Origin: Setoptus koraiensis
Taxonomy: Eukaryota; Arthropoda
Assembly (NCBI GenBank): GCA_048013815.1
Contig: CM106585.1
Coordinates: forward strand, 14,818,001-14,882,000
Direction: 5' to 3'
DNA: 64,000 bases
The position numbers and the translations under genes were made by a program. A model generated the notes under the pieces. It did no database searches, had not been told where the DNA came from, and saw nothing but the letters and a program-made list of their open reading frames with translations. Each line of letters begins with the position of its first letter. Position 1 is the first letter of the stretch. Positions 22,672 to 30,771 of this stretch are shown in pieces.

Positions 22672-25611
22672 ATGGTTTCGGACAATTCAGTTTGTTACTC
22701 TATCGTGCACCGGCCAGGTGATTTTGAGAGCTGCAACGAGATCGAATTCAAAAAGGACTTCAGCAATGCCGACGTAGAAGTCAAAAAGGAGGCCCTCGAG
22801 GATCTCGTGCAGATGCTGCTGGATGGAGAGAAATTCCCACCGAATCTCCTCATGCCGGTCATTCAGTATCTATTGCCACAACAGGATAAACGTATCAAAA
22901 AATTATTGTTGCTCTTCTGGGAGATTGTGCCCAAACGGGGCCCAGATGGCAAATTGTTGCATGAGATGATTCTTGTTTGTGATGCCTATCGTAAAGACTT
23001 GGAACATCCCAACGAGTACGTCTGTGGTTCAACGTTGAGATTTTTGTCAAAATTGAACGAAGAGGAACTATTGGGCGAGCTTGTATCTCCCATAAGCCAT
23101 TGTCTCAAACGCAATCAACCCTATGCTAGAAAGAATGCCGTTTTAGCCATGGCCAAAATCTACATGAATTTCCCTCATTTATTGTATGATGCACCAACCA
23201 GAATTGCCGAGTACTTAGAACAAGAAAAAGATGAGGATTGCAGAAGGGACGCATTGTTGGCATTGATGCTTGTCGACCAGGATAAGGCCAAAGACTACAT
23301 GCACACTTGTATAGATAATATATTTAGATTGAACAGTTCCATACAACTGCTATTTGTGGAAACAATACTGAAGGTTTGCACCACTAATCGCGACCCTGTT
23401 GCTACCGAACAGTATATTGAGATATTATACAGTCTAATTGTGTCATCGTCGTCTCGCTCAGTAAGATATCAGGCAGCGGCCACCTTAATGCTACTGACGC
23501 GCTCGCCGCAAGCCATCAAAGAGGCAGCAAAATGTTTCATCGATATCTGCTCCAACGAAAGTGATAATAACGTAAAATTAATTGTCTTGGATAGTTTGAT
23601 CAATCTCAGAAAGACTCGCGGCGCTGAGCGTATTCTGCAAAATTCCATGATGGACATTCTTCGTATATTGCAAACCGCATCAGATTTAGAGGTAAGACAA
23701 AGAATATTAACGTTGTCGTTGGACCTGGTTACCTCTATTAATGTTCGCGAGATGGTCATGTTACTCAAGAAAGAAGTAGTCAGAATTTTTACCCCAAATG
23801 TGCTAGGTACTGTGGAAGAGACTACAAAATATCGACTTTTGCTTGTGGACACCCTCAATCAAATGTGTACCAAATTTCCAGAGGCGCTTGTTCATAGTGG
23901 TTTAATAGATACATTATTTGATCTACTCACTAGTGAGGCGATTGACGAGAAAACTTCTATGAAGGTCATCTCACTTATGAAAATATTCATGTTCAAAAAT
24001 CCAATCTATCAAACTGAAATTATTCGAAAAGTTCTGGAAACATTCAATCTCATTAAGACCACCAATCCATCAATACATCGTGGCCTATTGTGGTTGATGG
24101 GAGAGTTCTCAAGTACGACAAAGCAAATCGAAGATTCATACGATATAATCAAAGCATCCATTGGCAAACTACCTCTTGTAGCAACAGAGTTAGAGAAAGA
24201 GAAGGGAAACAAGGGTTCAGATGACCAGATTGAGCTAGAAAAGGGAACAGGTAAAGCTACTAATTCTAAGTTAGTCACTGCAGACGGTAGCTACGCCACA
24301 CAATCGGCAATTAGTGATTCATCTTCTGCTAACAAGTCCAGTATTAGTGATTTGCCTCCATTGAGATCCTATCTATTGAGCAATCATTTCGAAACAACTT
24401 CAGTGCTGGGTCACGCCTTAGTAAAAATGTGCTATAAATATCAGAATTTATCCATGCCTAGGAATGTTGTCAACAAATTTGTCGCAAAGTGCATGCTTCT
24501 ATTGGGGTCCATACTGAACATAGCACGCTCATCTTTGGATGACACAGAAGGCAATCCATTAATCATCGACAACGACCGCTATGAACAAATGTCATTATGC
24601 TTGAAGGTTTTGTTACTGATTTGTCGCGATGATCAACCATCTGTAGCAAAGTTAATGAGCAAGATATTCACAGAAGATATGAGGTCAGCATTAGGTTACA
24701 TGATCGATACAGTTGAAAAAGAAACTCTGGATGTTGCAATGGACAAGAAACAAATTAAGAAGGTTCAGTTTGATGACCGTATAGCATTCTCTATGCTCAC
24801 ACCTAAATCTGACAACATTATACTAGATCCAAACGAATCTCCATCAAATGATTCGGCCCTTGAGGAAGAGGGCGTGTTCAGTCCTAAGATGACAGACATA
24901 ATTCCACTTACTGGTCATACTGACCCAATATATGCTGAGTGCAAGTTCAGCGTCAACCAATATGATATTGGTCTTGATATACTACTCAAGAATCAGACTC
25001 AAGATACATTACAAAACGTTGCACTAGAGTTGTACACTCGTGGTGACCTAACTTTAATCAACAGACCCGAGCCATTAATACTGGGTCCTCTAGATTATAC
25101 TGAGATTCATACCTCTGTAAAAGTGGTATCAACTGAAAATGGCCGAATTTTCGGTAATATTGTTTACGATATCAGCGGCAACGCAAATATTCGTGAGCAA
25201 TTGATAGTTCTGAATGATATAAATATCAACATCACAGATTACATTAGGCCAGTAGCATGCAGCGATGAAGATTTCCGAGACATGTGGAGAGAATTCGAGT
25301 GGGAGAATAAAGTTATTGTTAAGACCCAATTGACAAATCTCAAGGAATATCTAGAGCACCTGATCAAATCAACCAACATGAAGTGCGTAACGCCTGAGCG
25401 GGCTCTTTCGGGCGACTGTTCGTTCCTTTGCGCTAACCTCTACGCAAAATCCTATTTCGGTGAAGATGCTCTTGTAAATGTGAGTTTAGACAAGGAAACG
25501 CCTGAATCAGTAGTTACTGGTCATGTTAAAATAAGATCGAGATCGCAAGGAATGGCACTAAGTTTGGGAGATAAAATTAGTTCTGCTCAAAATGCTGCTA
25601 AAGGAGCCTAA
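22672..25611 (+). CDS. COPB1: Coatomer subunit beta (beta-COP)
   Basis: One uninterrupted 979-codon frame, full length for the family (about 950-970 residues in animals). Beta-COP is part of the F-subcomplex of the COPI coat, which forms vesicles moving from Golgi to ER and within the Golgi. The first ~540 residues form the adaptin-like HEAT solenoid, with typical segments such as LLLLFWEIVPKRGPDGKLLHEM and KNAVLAMAKIY. An acidic Ser-rich linker follows (about 550-600), then the C-terminal beta-COP domain and appendage platform (about 690 to the end, for example CANLYAKSYFGEDALVNVS). The ATG at 22672 gives the expected N-terminus; an in-frame start 30 codons upstream adds sequence unlike the family. 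It is intronless here, whereas animal orthologues usually have introns. A poly(A) signal lies at 25651. Confidence 0.96.
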   Translation: MVSDNSVCYSIVHRPGDFESCNEIEFKKDFSNADVEVKKEALEDLVQMLLDGEKFPPNLLMPVIQYLLPQQDKRIKKLLLLFWEIVPKRGPDGKLLHEMILVCDAYRKDLEHPNEYVCGSTLRFLSKLNEEELLGELVSPISHCLKRNQPYARKNAVLAMAKIYMNFPHLLYDAPTRIAEYLEQEKDEDCRRDALLALMLVDQDKAKDYMHTCIDNIFRLNSSIQLLFVETILKVCTTNRDPVATEQYIEILYSLIVSSSSRSVRYQAAATLMLLTRSPQAIKEAAKCFIDICSNESDNNVKLIVLDSLINLRKTRGAERILQNSMMDILRILQTASDLEVRQRILTLSLDLVTSINVREMVMLLKKEVVRIFTPNVLGTVEETTKYRLLLVDTLNQMCTKFPEALVHSGLIDTLFDLLTSEAIDEKTSMKVISLMKIFMFKNPIYQTEIIRKVLETFNLIKTTNPSIHRGLLWLMGEFSSTTKQIEDSYDIIKASIGKLPLVATELEKEKGNKGSDDQIELEKGTGKATNSKLVTADGSYATQSAISDSSSANKSSISDLPPLRSYLLSNHFETTSVLGHALVKMCYKYQNLSMPRNVVNKFVAKCMLLLGSILNIARSSLDDTEGNPLIIDNDRYEQMSLCLKVLLLICRDDQPSVAKLMSKIFTEDMRSALGYMIDTVEKETLDVAMDKKQIKKVQFDDRIAFSMLTPKSDNIILDPNESPSNDSALEEEGVFSPKMTDIIPLTGHTDPIYAECKFSVNQYDIGLDILLKNQTQDTLQNVALELYTRGDLTLINRPEPLILGPLDYTEIHTSVKVVSTENGRIFGNIVYDISGNANIREQLIVLNDININITDYIRPVACSDEDFRDMWREFEWENKVIVKTQLTNLKEYLEHLIKSTNMKCVTPERALSGDCSFLCANLYAKSYFGEDALVNVSLDKETPESVVTGHVKIRSRSQGMALSLGDKISSAQNAAKGA

Positions 25612-25650
25612 TCTTTTTCAATTAGATTGTATTTATCTTGATATACTATT

Positions 25651-25656
25651 AATAAA
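25651..25656 (+). terminator. Poly(A) signal for COPB1
   Basis: AATAAA 40 bases after the COPB1 stop codon. Confidence 0.7.
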
Positions 25657-25747
25657 ACAGATGAAACTACCAACAACAGAGTGACTTTCCTCAACATTTT
25701 TTTCACATTCCTCTGAACAAGAACATTTCGCAGATTTGCTCTATATT

Positions 25748-26177
25748 TCAAGTGAACGATGATTTTGCTTTTTCGACTATCGTTGATGACGTTTGGATAG
25801 GGTGATGAAGAAATCTGTCGACAAAACGAGAAGAATGTTTGACACTACAATTCCATTTGCGCTTCAAAACGGATTTATCTACGTAATTAGTAATATCGCT
25901 ATTGATCTTGGGGGTTGATGAAGGTGAAAGTTGTCGATATTTGGTGGTAGTGAAATTGATAAGCCTAGTCCATACATCTTTTTGCTCCTCGATCAATCTA
26001 TCGTCAACTTCATCCCATACTCTCTGCTGATAGATAGTGCAATATAGAAAAGAGGTAGGCAATCCATATCTGGAAGAGATTTGTAGGTGATATTAGAATA
26101 GTTGCATTGGCATGTTGGCGATATTGTAGTCACCTAAGGAGGACTTTAACTTACTTTATGATTTTTCTCAGGGCCAT
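25748..26177 (-). CDS. MICOS subunit MIC13/QIL1-like protein, two exons
   Basis: Exon 1 is 26177-26155 and encodes MALRKIIK. A GTAAGT donor starts at 26154, and a pyrimidine-rich acceptor CTCTTCCAG ends at 26070. Exon 2 is 26069-25748. The phases fit exactly (23 + 322 nt), giving 114 residues starting MALRKIIKYGLPTSFLYC. Length and layout match MIC13/QIL1: a short N-terminus, one membrane segment (about 9-22) followed by a ...VW turn (QQRVWDE), and near the end a Lys-Trp-Asn motif (LKRKWNCSVK) resembling the family's WN-G/S-V motif. MIC13 is an inner mitochondrial membrane protein that links MICOS subcomplexes at crista junctions. The family is fast evolving, so this name rests on pattern and needs a profile search. 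The gene is divergent to the XPC copy on its right, and its first exon is duplicated at 28.9 kb. Confidence 0.6.
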
Positions 26178-26255
26178 TTTAAATATAGGCTGGATTCGAG
26201 GATGAACTCGTAACCGAAAGTCTTAAGTTGAGACACCGAGGTAAAAATAATGGTT
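26067..26255. repeat. Repeat R1, left copy (189 bp)
   Basis: This segment recurs at 28791-28979 with no difference that I could find. It spans the last bases before the MIC13-like exon 2, the intron, exon 1 and upstream DNA of that gene. Its left edge falls 2-3 bases inside exon 2. The right edge is where the two copies change to unrelated sequence. Confidence 0.95.
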
Positions 26256-26597
26256 ATAACAATGAGTGAACCATGAGTGATTGGAGACCAAAGAGGACAA
26301 TCATCTAGTTGTTATTTCTACTGTGTACATTTTCCAAATAACCAGTGACTTATTTGAAAGTCCGGCAGGGGCGCACGGAGCGCTTTAGACTGCGTGCACA
26401 AGCATAAAGTGTTAAATTAGATGTTTCTCTTCGTTGCTTACAAGCTTATTATACGCTGAAGCAAATAGATGCACGCGAATATTAACTACACGATGTATGA
26501 GAAAATCAAAGAGGGCTACCCTGACGGATCCGAGAGAAAGTAACAGGATGTGTATAGGAAAAAATGCACACAGCACAAATAAATGTTGCAATCAGCT
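26256..26597. other. Segment X between R1 and R2, absent from the right-hand mosaic
   Basis: 342 bp separate R1 from R2 on the left, while on the right R1' and R2' are separated by only 4 bases. The segment does not start with GT and end with AG in either direction, so it is not a spliced intron. It likely contains the MIC13-like promoter. No coding exon was recognised. Confidence 0.7.
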
Positions 26598-26816
26598 GCT
26601 TTTCTCATGTTTATACGACACAGTCCATCCGGCATTTGAGTATATCCAGATGCTTTACAACTTTACCGAAAACTGGAGAAACTATTCTCTGTAGACCTCA
26701 AGTCTATGCCAAGATCCAATCATGTTTCAGGAACTATGGAATATTTGAAACAACATTTTCTGTCTTGTATTGTTTCGAAAATATCCGCGCTGCTATATTT
26801 ACCTTTGTAACGTATA
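26598..26816. repeat. Repeat R2, left copy (219 bp)
   Basis: Repeated at 28984-29202 with one substitution (T at 26655, C at 29041). The plus strand is open through the whole repeat in the frame of the XPC copy that follows. Around 26643-26675 it shares a 30-base stretch with the decayed PERK fragment at 33.9 kb, including a 5-base insertion that the intact PERK gene lacks. Confidence 0.95.
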
Positions 26817-26824
26817 AACATACA

Positions 26825-28762
26825 ATGGTTATAATCAAACTACCCGAATCTGCGCCTCTCGATCCAGAGGATGAGGATTTCCTTGGCGTGATGAGTGAGA
26901 GCGAACCCGATGACGACGTAGATGATCTAGACTGGGAAGAGGTCAAGGCCAAAGACGATGACGACGATGAGGACGAGCTCGAGTTTAAAAGGATGCCCAT
27001 ATTGCCTGCCGAGGGTGTCGATATATTGATCGAGGACCATGGAAGTAGAAAGACAAAGAAGAAAAGAAAAGAGTTGGACCTGAATGAGATTGTGCGCAAG
27101 CATGTAAATAGGCAAAAAATTGCGTTGCAATTGAATAAACACAAACTCAGTCTTGTATTGTTTGTTGCCAGAGGATTGCGTTTATTGAAAATTGCCAGAT
27201 GTGATATAATAAGAGGTTTAGCTTTATCACTGGTGGATGATTGGTTTATGACACGTGCAAAATCTTCCACCACTATTAGTGACAAAAACAACAACAGCAA
27301 CAAAAAGGATACAATCGTCAGTAGTAAGCGGAAGACTAATGCGGCCAACAGCAAGAGGAAGGCCTCAGCTAGATCCTCAACAAAGAAGATTTGTCTCGAA
27401 GAGGAAATTGAAGATGTCACAGAGCAAGGAGAGAGTTCCACCGGTGAACGTGAATTTATTCTTGAATTCTTGGAATGGTTCAGCAAACGAGTGGCCATTT
27501 GTGACGATGACGACGTACGCGCGATGCACCTCAAAAATGCCTTCATGATCAATCTTCTCAATTGTTTCAGTGACCTACATGTGACCAGCCTCATCGAGCT
27601 TGTTTTAATATGTGCTGCCTGCTTGAAAGCTATAAAACCAAATCTACCTGTGAGAATTCTCAATATACTGCGTCCTATTACCAAGACGGCTAAACAGCCA
27701 GAAGAATCTGCTCCAGAACCCGCTGGAGTTCCAGAAAAACTCGATTTTTGGTTAGAGATATTCTCAGAGAGCGAAAACAAATGGATATGTGTTGACGTCT
27801 GCAACAATAAAATAGATGAACCAGAAGTTCTCAATGAACTCAACAAGCCCTTTTATTATTTGCTCTCGTTTGATATCGACCGCAATTGTATCAAACCAGC
27901 GGAGCAATACTATTGTCCAGATTGGTATGCACCAGCCTTCAAGCGCGAACGTTGCGATCCCAAATGGTGGCAGATGATCCTGGATGCCTACGGACCCTCA
28001 AAACAAAATGAAAAAGATGGTGCAGATGAGGCAAAATCTCAACAACTTCTAAACAAACAAGATCTACCTAAATCGGACAACGCATTCAGAAATCATCCTC
28101 TATACGTTCTACAGAAACACTTATTGAAGTACCAAGTGATTTATCCCCCAGATTGTGTGCCTGTTGGCTACTTCAAAGATGAGCCCATTTATCCTAGAGA
28201 TAGTGTTCACACATGTAGATCTCGCGAAACCTGGTTGCGTCAAGCGAAATCGGTGAAATTAGGCGAACAGCCCTACAAAATAGTTAAAGCACGCCCTAAA
28301 AAGGATAGATACACTGGCGATTATGTCAAAGACCTCCCATTGGAAATCTTTGGTGAATGGCAAACCGAAGCTTATGATCCACCAACCGCGCAGGATGGTA
28401 AAGTACCGCGTAATATTTATGGAAACGTTGATATGTATCAGCCATGCATGTTACCAAAAGGTTGTGTTCATTTAAAATTACCTGGCTTGCAAAAGATCGC
28501 CAATAAGTTAAATATAGACATTGCTGCTGCTGTCATAGGGTTCGATAGCCATTGCGGAGGTTATGGTTCTCATCCGGTAACTGACGGTTTTATAGTTTGC
28601 GAGGAGTACCAGGACACTCTGGAGGCAGCCTGGGATGAAGAGCAGATCAATGCTAGGAAGCGAGAGGAGGAAAAGCGCCAAAAGAGAATCTGGGACAACT
28701 GGAAGCGACTTTTGAAGGCAGCCATTATACGAGAAAAATTACGTGTTAAATACAAGGATTAA
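26825..28762 (+). CDS. XPC: XPC/Rad4-like DNA repair protein, shortened copy (645 aa)
   Basis: Nearly identical to the full-length copy at 30772-33231: two substitutions in about 1.97 kb of shared sequence (26928 T for C, Leu for Pro; 27572 G for A, Asp for Asn). It lacks 522 bp, exactly 174 codons, at the junction 27683/27684, so the frame is kept. The lost part matches the Lys/Glu/Ser-rich disordered insert within the transglutaminase-like domain. The acidic N-terminus, most of the core and BHD1-BHD3 remain, including the start of BHD1 (RNHPLYVLQKHLLKYQVIYP). Similarity to the other copy begins 5 bases before the ATG and stops 28 bases after the stop codon, so this copy lacks the other's 5' and 3' flanks and its poly(A) site. 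The reading frame is also open upstream through R2 from 26564. It may be a young functional duplicate, a dead-on-arrival copy or an assembly artefact. Confidence 0.85.
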   Translation: MVIIKLPESAPLDPEDEDFLGVMSESEPDDDVDDLDWEEVKAKDDDDDEDELEFKRMPILPAEGVDILIEDHGSRKTKKKRKELDLNEIVRKHVNRQKIALQLNKHKLSLVLFVARGLRLLKIARCDIIRGLALSLVDDWFMTRAKSSTTISDKNNNSNKKDTIVSSKRKTNAANSKRKASARSSTKKICLEEEIEDVTEQGESSTGEREFILEFLEWFSKRVAICDDDDVRAMHLKNAFMINLLNCFSDLHVTSLIELVLICAACLKAIKPNLPVRILNILRPITKTAKQPEESAPEPAGVPEKLDFWLEIFSESENKWICVDVCNNKIDEPEVLNELNKPFYYLLSFDIDRNCIKPAEQYYCPDWYAPAFKRERCDPKWWQMILDAYGPSKQNEKDGADEAKSQQLLNKQDLPKSDNAFRNHPLYVLQKHLLKYQVIYPPDCVPVGYFKDEPIYPRDSVHTCRSRETWLRQAKSVKLGEQPYKIVKARPKKDRYTGDYVKDLPLEIFGEWQTEAYDPPTAQDGKVPRNIYGNVDMYQPCMLPKGCVHLKLPGLQKIANKLNIDIAAAVIGFDSHCGGYGSHPVTDGFIVCEEYQDTLEAAWDEEQINARKREEEKRQKRIWDNWKRLLKAAIIREKLRVKYKD

Positions 28763-28790
28763 AATGCGAAAATGATTGCGGCAACTAACT

Positions 28791-28979
28791 TATCTGGAAG
28801 AGATTTGTAGGTGATATTAGAATAGTTGCATTGGCATGTTGGCGATATTGTAGTCACCTAAGGAGGACTTTAACTTACTTTATGATTTTTCTCAGGGCCA
28901 TTTTAAATATAGGCTGGATTCGAGGATGAACTCGTAACCGAAAGTCTTAAGTTGAGACACCGAGGTAAAAATAATGGTT
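28791..28979 (-). pseudogene. Repeat R1, right copy: orphan first exon of the MIC13-like gene
   Basis: Exact-looking copy of 26067-26255. It contains the MALRKIIK exon (28901-28879), its GTAAGT donor and the intron up to the acceptor, but exon 2 is missing. XPC sequence abuts directly at 28790/28791. If this copy is transcribed from a duplicated promoter it would run antisense into the shortened XPC copy. Confidence 0.85.
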
Positions 28980-28983
28980 GTTG

Positions 28984-29202
28984 GCTTTTCTCATGTTTAT
29001 ACGACACAGTCCATCCGGCATTTGAGTATATCCAGATGCTCTACAACTTTACCGAAAACTGGAGAAACTATTCTCTGTAGACCTCAAGTCTATGCCAAGA
29101 TCCAATCATGTTTCAGGAACTATGGAATATTTGAAACAACATTTTCTGTCTTGTATTGTTTCGAAAATATCCGCGCTGCTATATTTACCTTTGTAACGTA
29201 TA
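28984..29202. repeat. Repeat R2, right copy (219 bp)
   Basis: Copy of 26598-26816. After it the sequence departs: GACATTACC here, AACATACAATGG in front of the shortened XPC copy. This side may be the older junction, with the left R2 cut off by the XPC insertion. Confidence 0.9.
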
Positions 29203-29423
29203 GACATTACCACGCTCACTACCTCCACGGACCGTATCTAGTGGCACAGAATCTGTGCTACAGATCAAGTAAGATGGAGTACCCGGTACACCATGTGCTT
29301 TTAGGGGGGTGGGGGTATCACTGTGGCGGTGTCGTTGTTGGCCGAAGGTACGCATGCACTGAAACTGAAACCCAGCATGTCCCACTATTTCCGTTCCACG
29401 ACTGCCACCGCGGTCACAACGTG

Positions 29424-29430
29424 TATAAAA
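29424..29430 (+). promoter_or_regulatory. TATA box with initiator
   Basis: TATAAAA at 29424, with TTCAATT at 29455-29460 placing a possible start A at about +33 from the TATA edge. An ATG follows at 29477. The spacing suits an arthropod TATA/Inr core promoter. Confidence 0.45.
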
Positions 29431-29476
29431 AGGATCAAAAATCGAGGTTTTTATTCAATTACAGATTCAGTTAATA

Positions 29477-30101
29477 ATGGCAACAGGTCGTCTCAAATTG
29501 TAAGTATAGCAATTATTCAACCCACCTAGTGTACACAGCATGTGTAGGATGATGAATACATAATTATACCACAAATTATATTTGATATGCACTTGATGAT
29601 AAATTTCTGCTGACTACCTCCCACCTTAAAAAATCGACAGAGCTCGAGAATTTTTCATGAAATTAACTAACCGGGTCCTTTCTCCAAACCCCACATCGCA
29701 GGTTGCGGCCTTCAGTATCATGGTCACGACGATACACAATAAAGGTACGTTTCAATACTGCTTAGCAGTCAATCTCACCAGAGCTTAAATGATGATAACT
29801 GATTTTGCCATATGAGGAATCGCTAGTCCACAGACATGAAATCACCAATACCGTTCCCACGTTATAATCTGAGTCAGCTCTTTGAAGACATCCAAAGTCT
29901 ATCCCATCGCTCCCAAATGATATGTCTAAAATGTTATGTCTCTTTCTCACCCAATATTTTTTCTGTGCGCATTTTTAAACAGGTAAGTCTCTCTCGAAAG
30001 GATCCGATCGCTCAATTCGGGCTCAGAGTAGATGTAATCGCACATCTATCAAGGATTTGTCTGTTTCTACACAAACTTCGTTAGCTCAATTCATCCCCTG
30101 A
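29477..30101 (+). CDS. Putative small spliced gene, unknown product (about 89 aa)
   Basis: I do not recognise the product. Four segments join in phase: 29477-29499 (MATGRLKL..., donor GTAAGT), 29702-29744 (acceptor CATCGCAG, donor GTACGT; LRPSVSWSRRYTIK), 29827-29982 (acceptor CGCTAG, donor GTAAGT; includes LSQLFEDIQSLSHRSQ) and 30054-30101 (acceptor TATCAAG, ending at TGA). The TATA box at 29424 and the strong donors argue for a real transcription unit. The weak last acceptors, the unremarkable protein sequence and the freedom in choosing exons argue against it. It lies between the two XPC copies; part of it could instead be 5' UTR of the full-length XPC gene. Confidence 0.25.
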
Positions 30102-30766
30102 ACAAATAATGGTACGAATGGAGCCGTATCTGGGCCTGTTAAATTCCATTCTGATGAAAGAGTCAACACTTGCCCGGAACCAAGGAACTAGGTTTTGTCC
30201 TTCGGGAGGCAGTGTGGTGTGTTGCGAGCATGGTCAGCAAGTGACCGCGTAGAGCATGCCTTTTTAAAGCAAATTTTTTAAAGTTTACTCAACATTTAAA
30301 TAAACAGTTTTATCCTGCAAGTCGTTTAGTGCCCCCTCGAAATCACTTCATCTTTGCCGCGCATTTGGTTTGATTGTGCACAATTTTCGTGCACTATTCA
30401 CCAAATATCCATGAGTTCTCCACAGACGAATGCCTCTGTGTAGGTGAACGAATCGCTCAACGAATCCTAACACATCCCAGACCGCCTACAGTGTATTCAC
30501 ACGTGATTGGTGGTTTTTGCCGTTTATTTATCTCGATCTATCTTGTTGCACATGATACCACGTGCAAATAAAGGAAAAATAACTCATTGTCCATTGCCAT
30601 TGTATGCACGATTTATTTGTTTGTTATTTGTGAGTGCTATAATATCAGATCGCCTAATTCTTCGAGCATTATATTAACTACTATTATCATATGTCGACCC
30701 ACACAATGCTCAGGACAGAAGAGGAACAATTGTGATCACATTATTTTCGCCAGACAACTTCGGCCA
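30102..30766. other. Spacer upstream of full-length XPC
   Basis: About 665 bp with no recognised coding exon. It should include the promoter and 5' UTR of the right-hand XPC gene. Its last bases match the DNA before the left XPC copy only from about 5 bases before the ATG. Confidence 0.55.
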
Positions 30767-30771
30767 ATACA

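Noticed and set aside
26734-27846. Long minus-strand frame (370 codons) antisense to the short XPC copy, with a matching one (307 codons) antisense to the full-length copy
   Set aside because: A mirror frame of Lys/Glu/Asp-rich coding sequence, giving Ser/Leu/Phe runs; it is duplicated only because XPC is.
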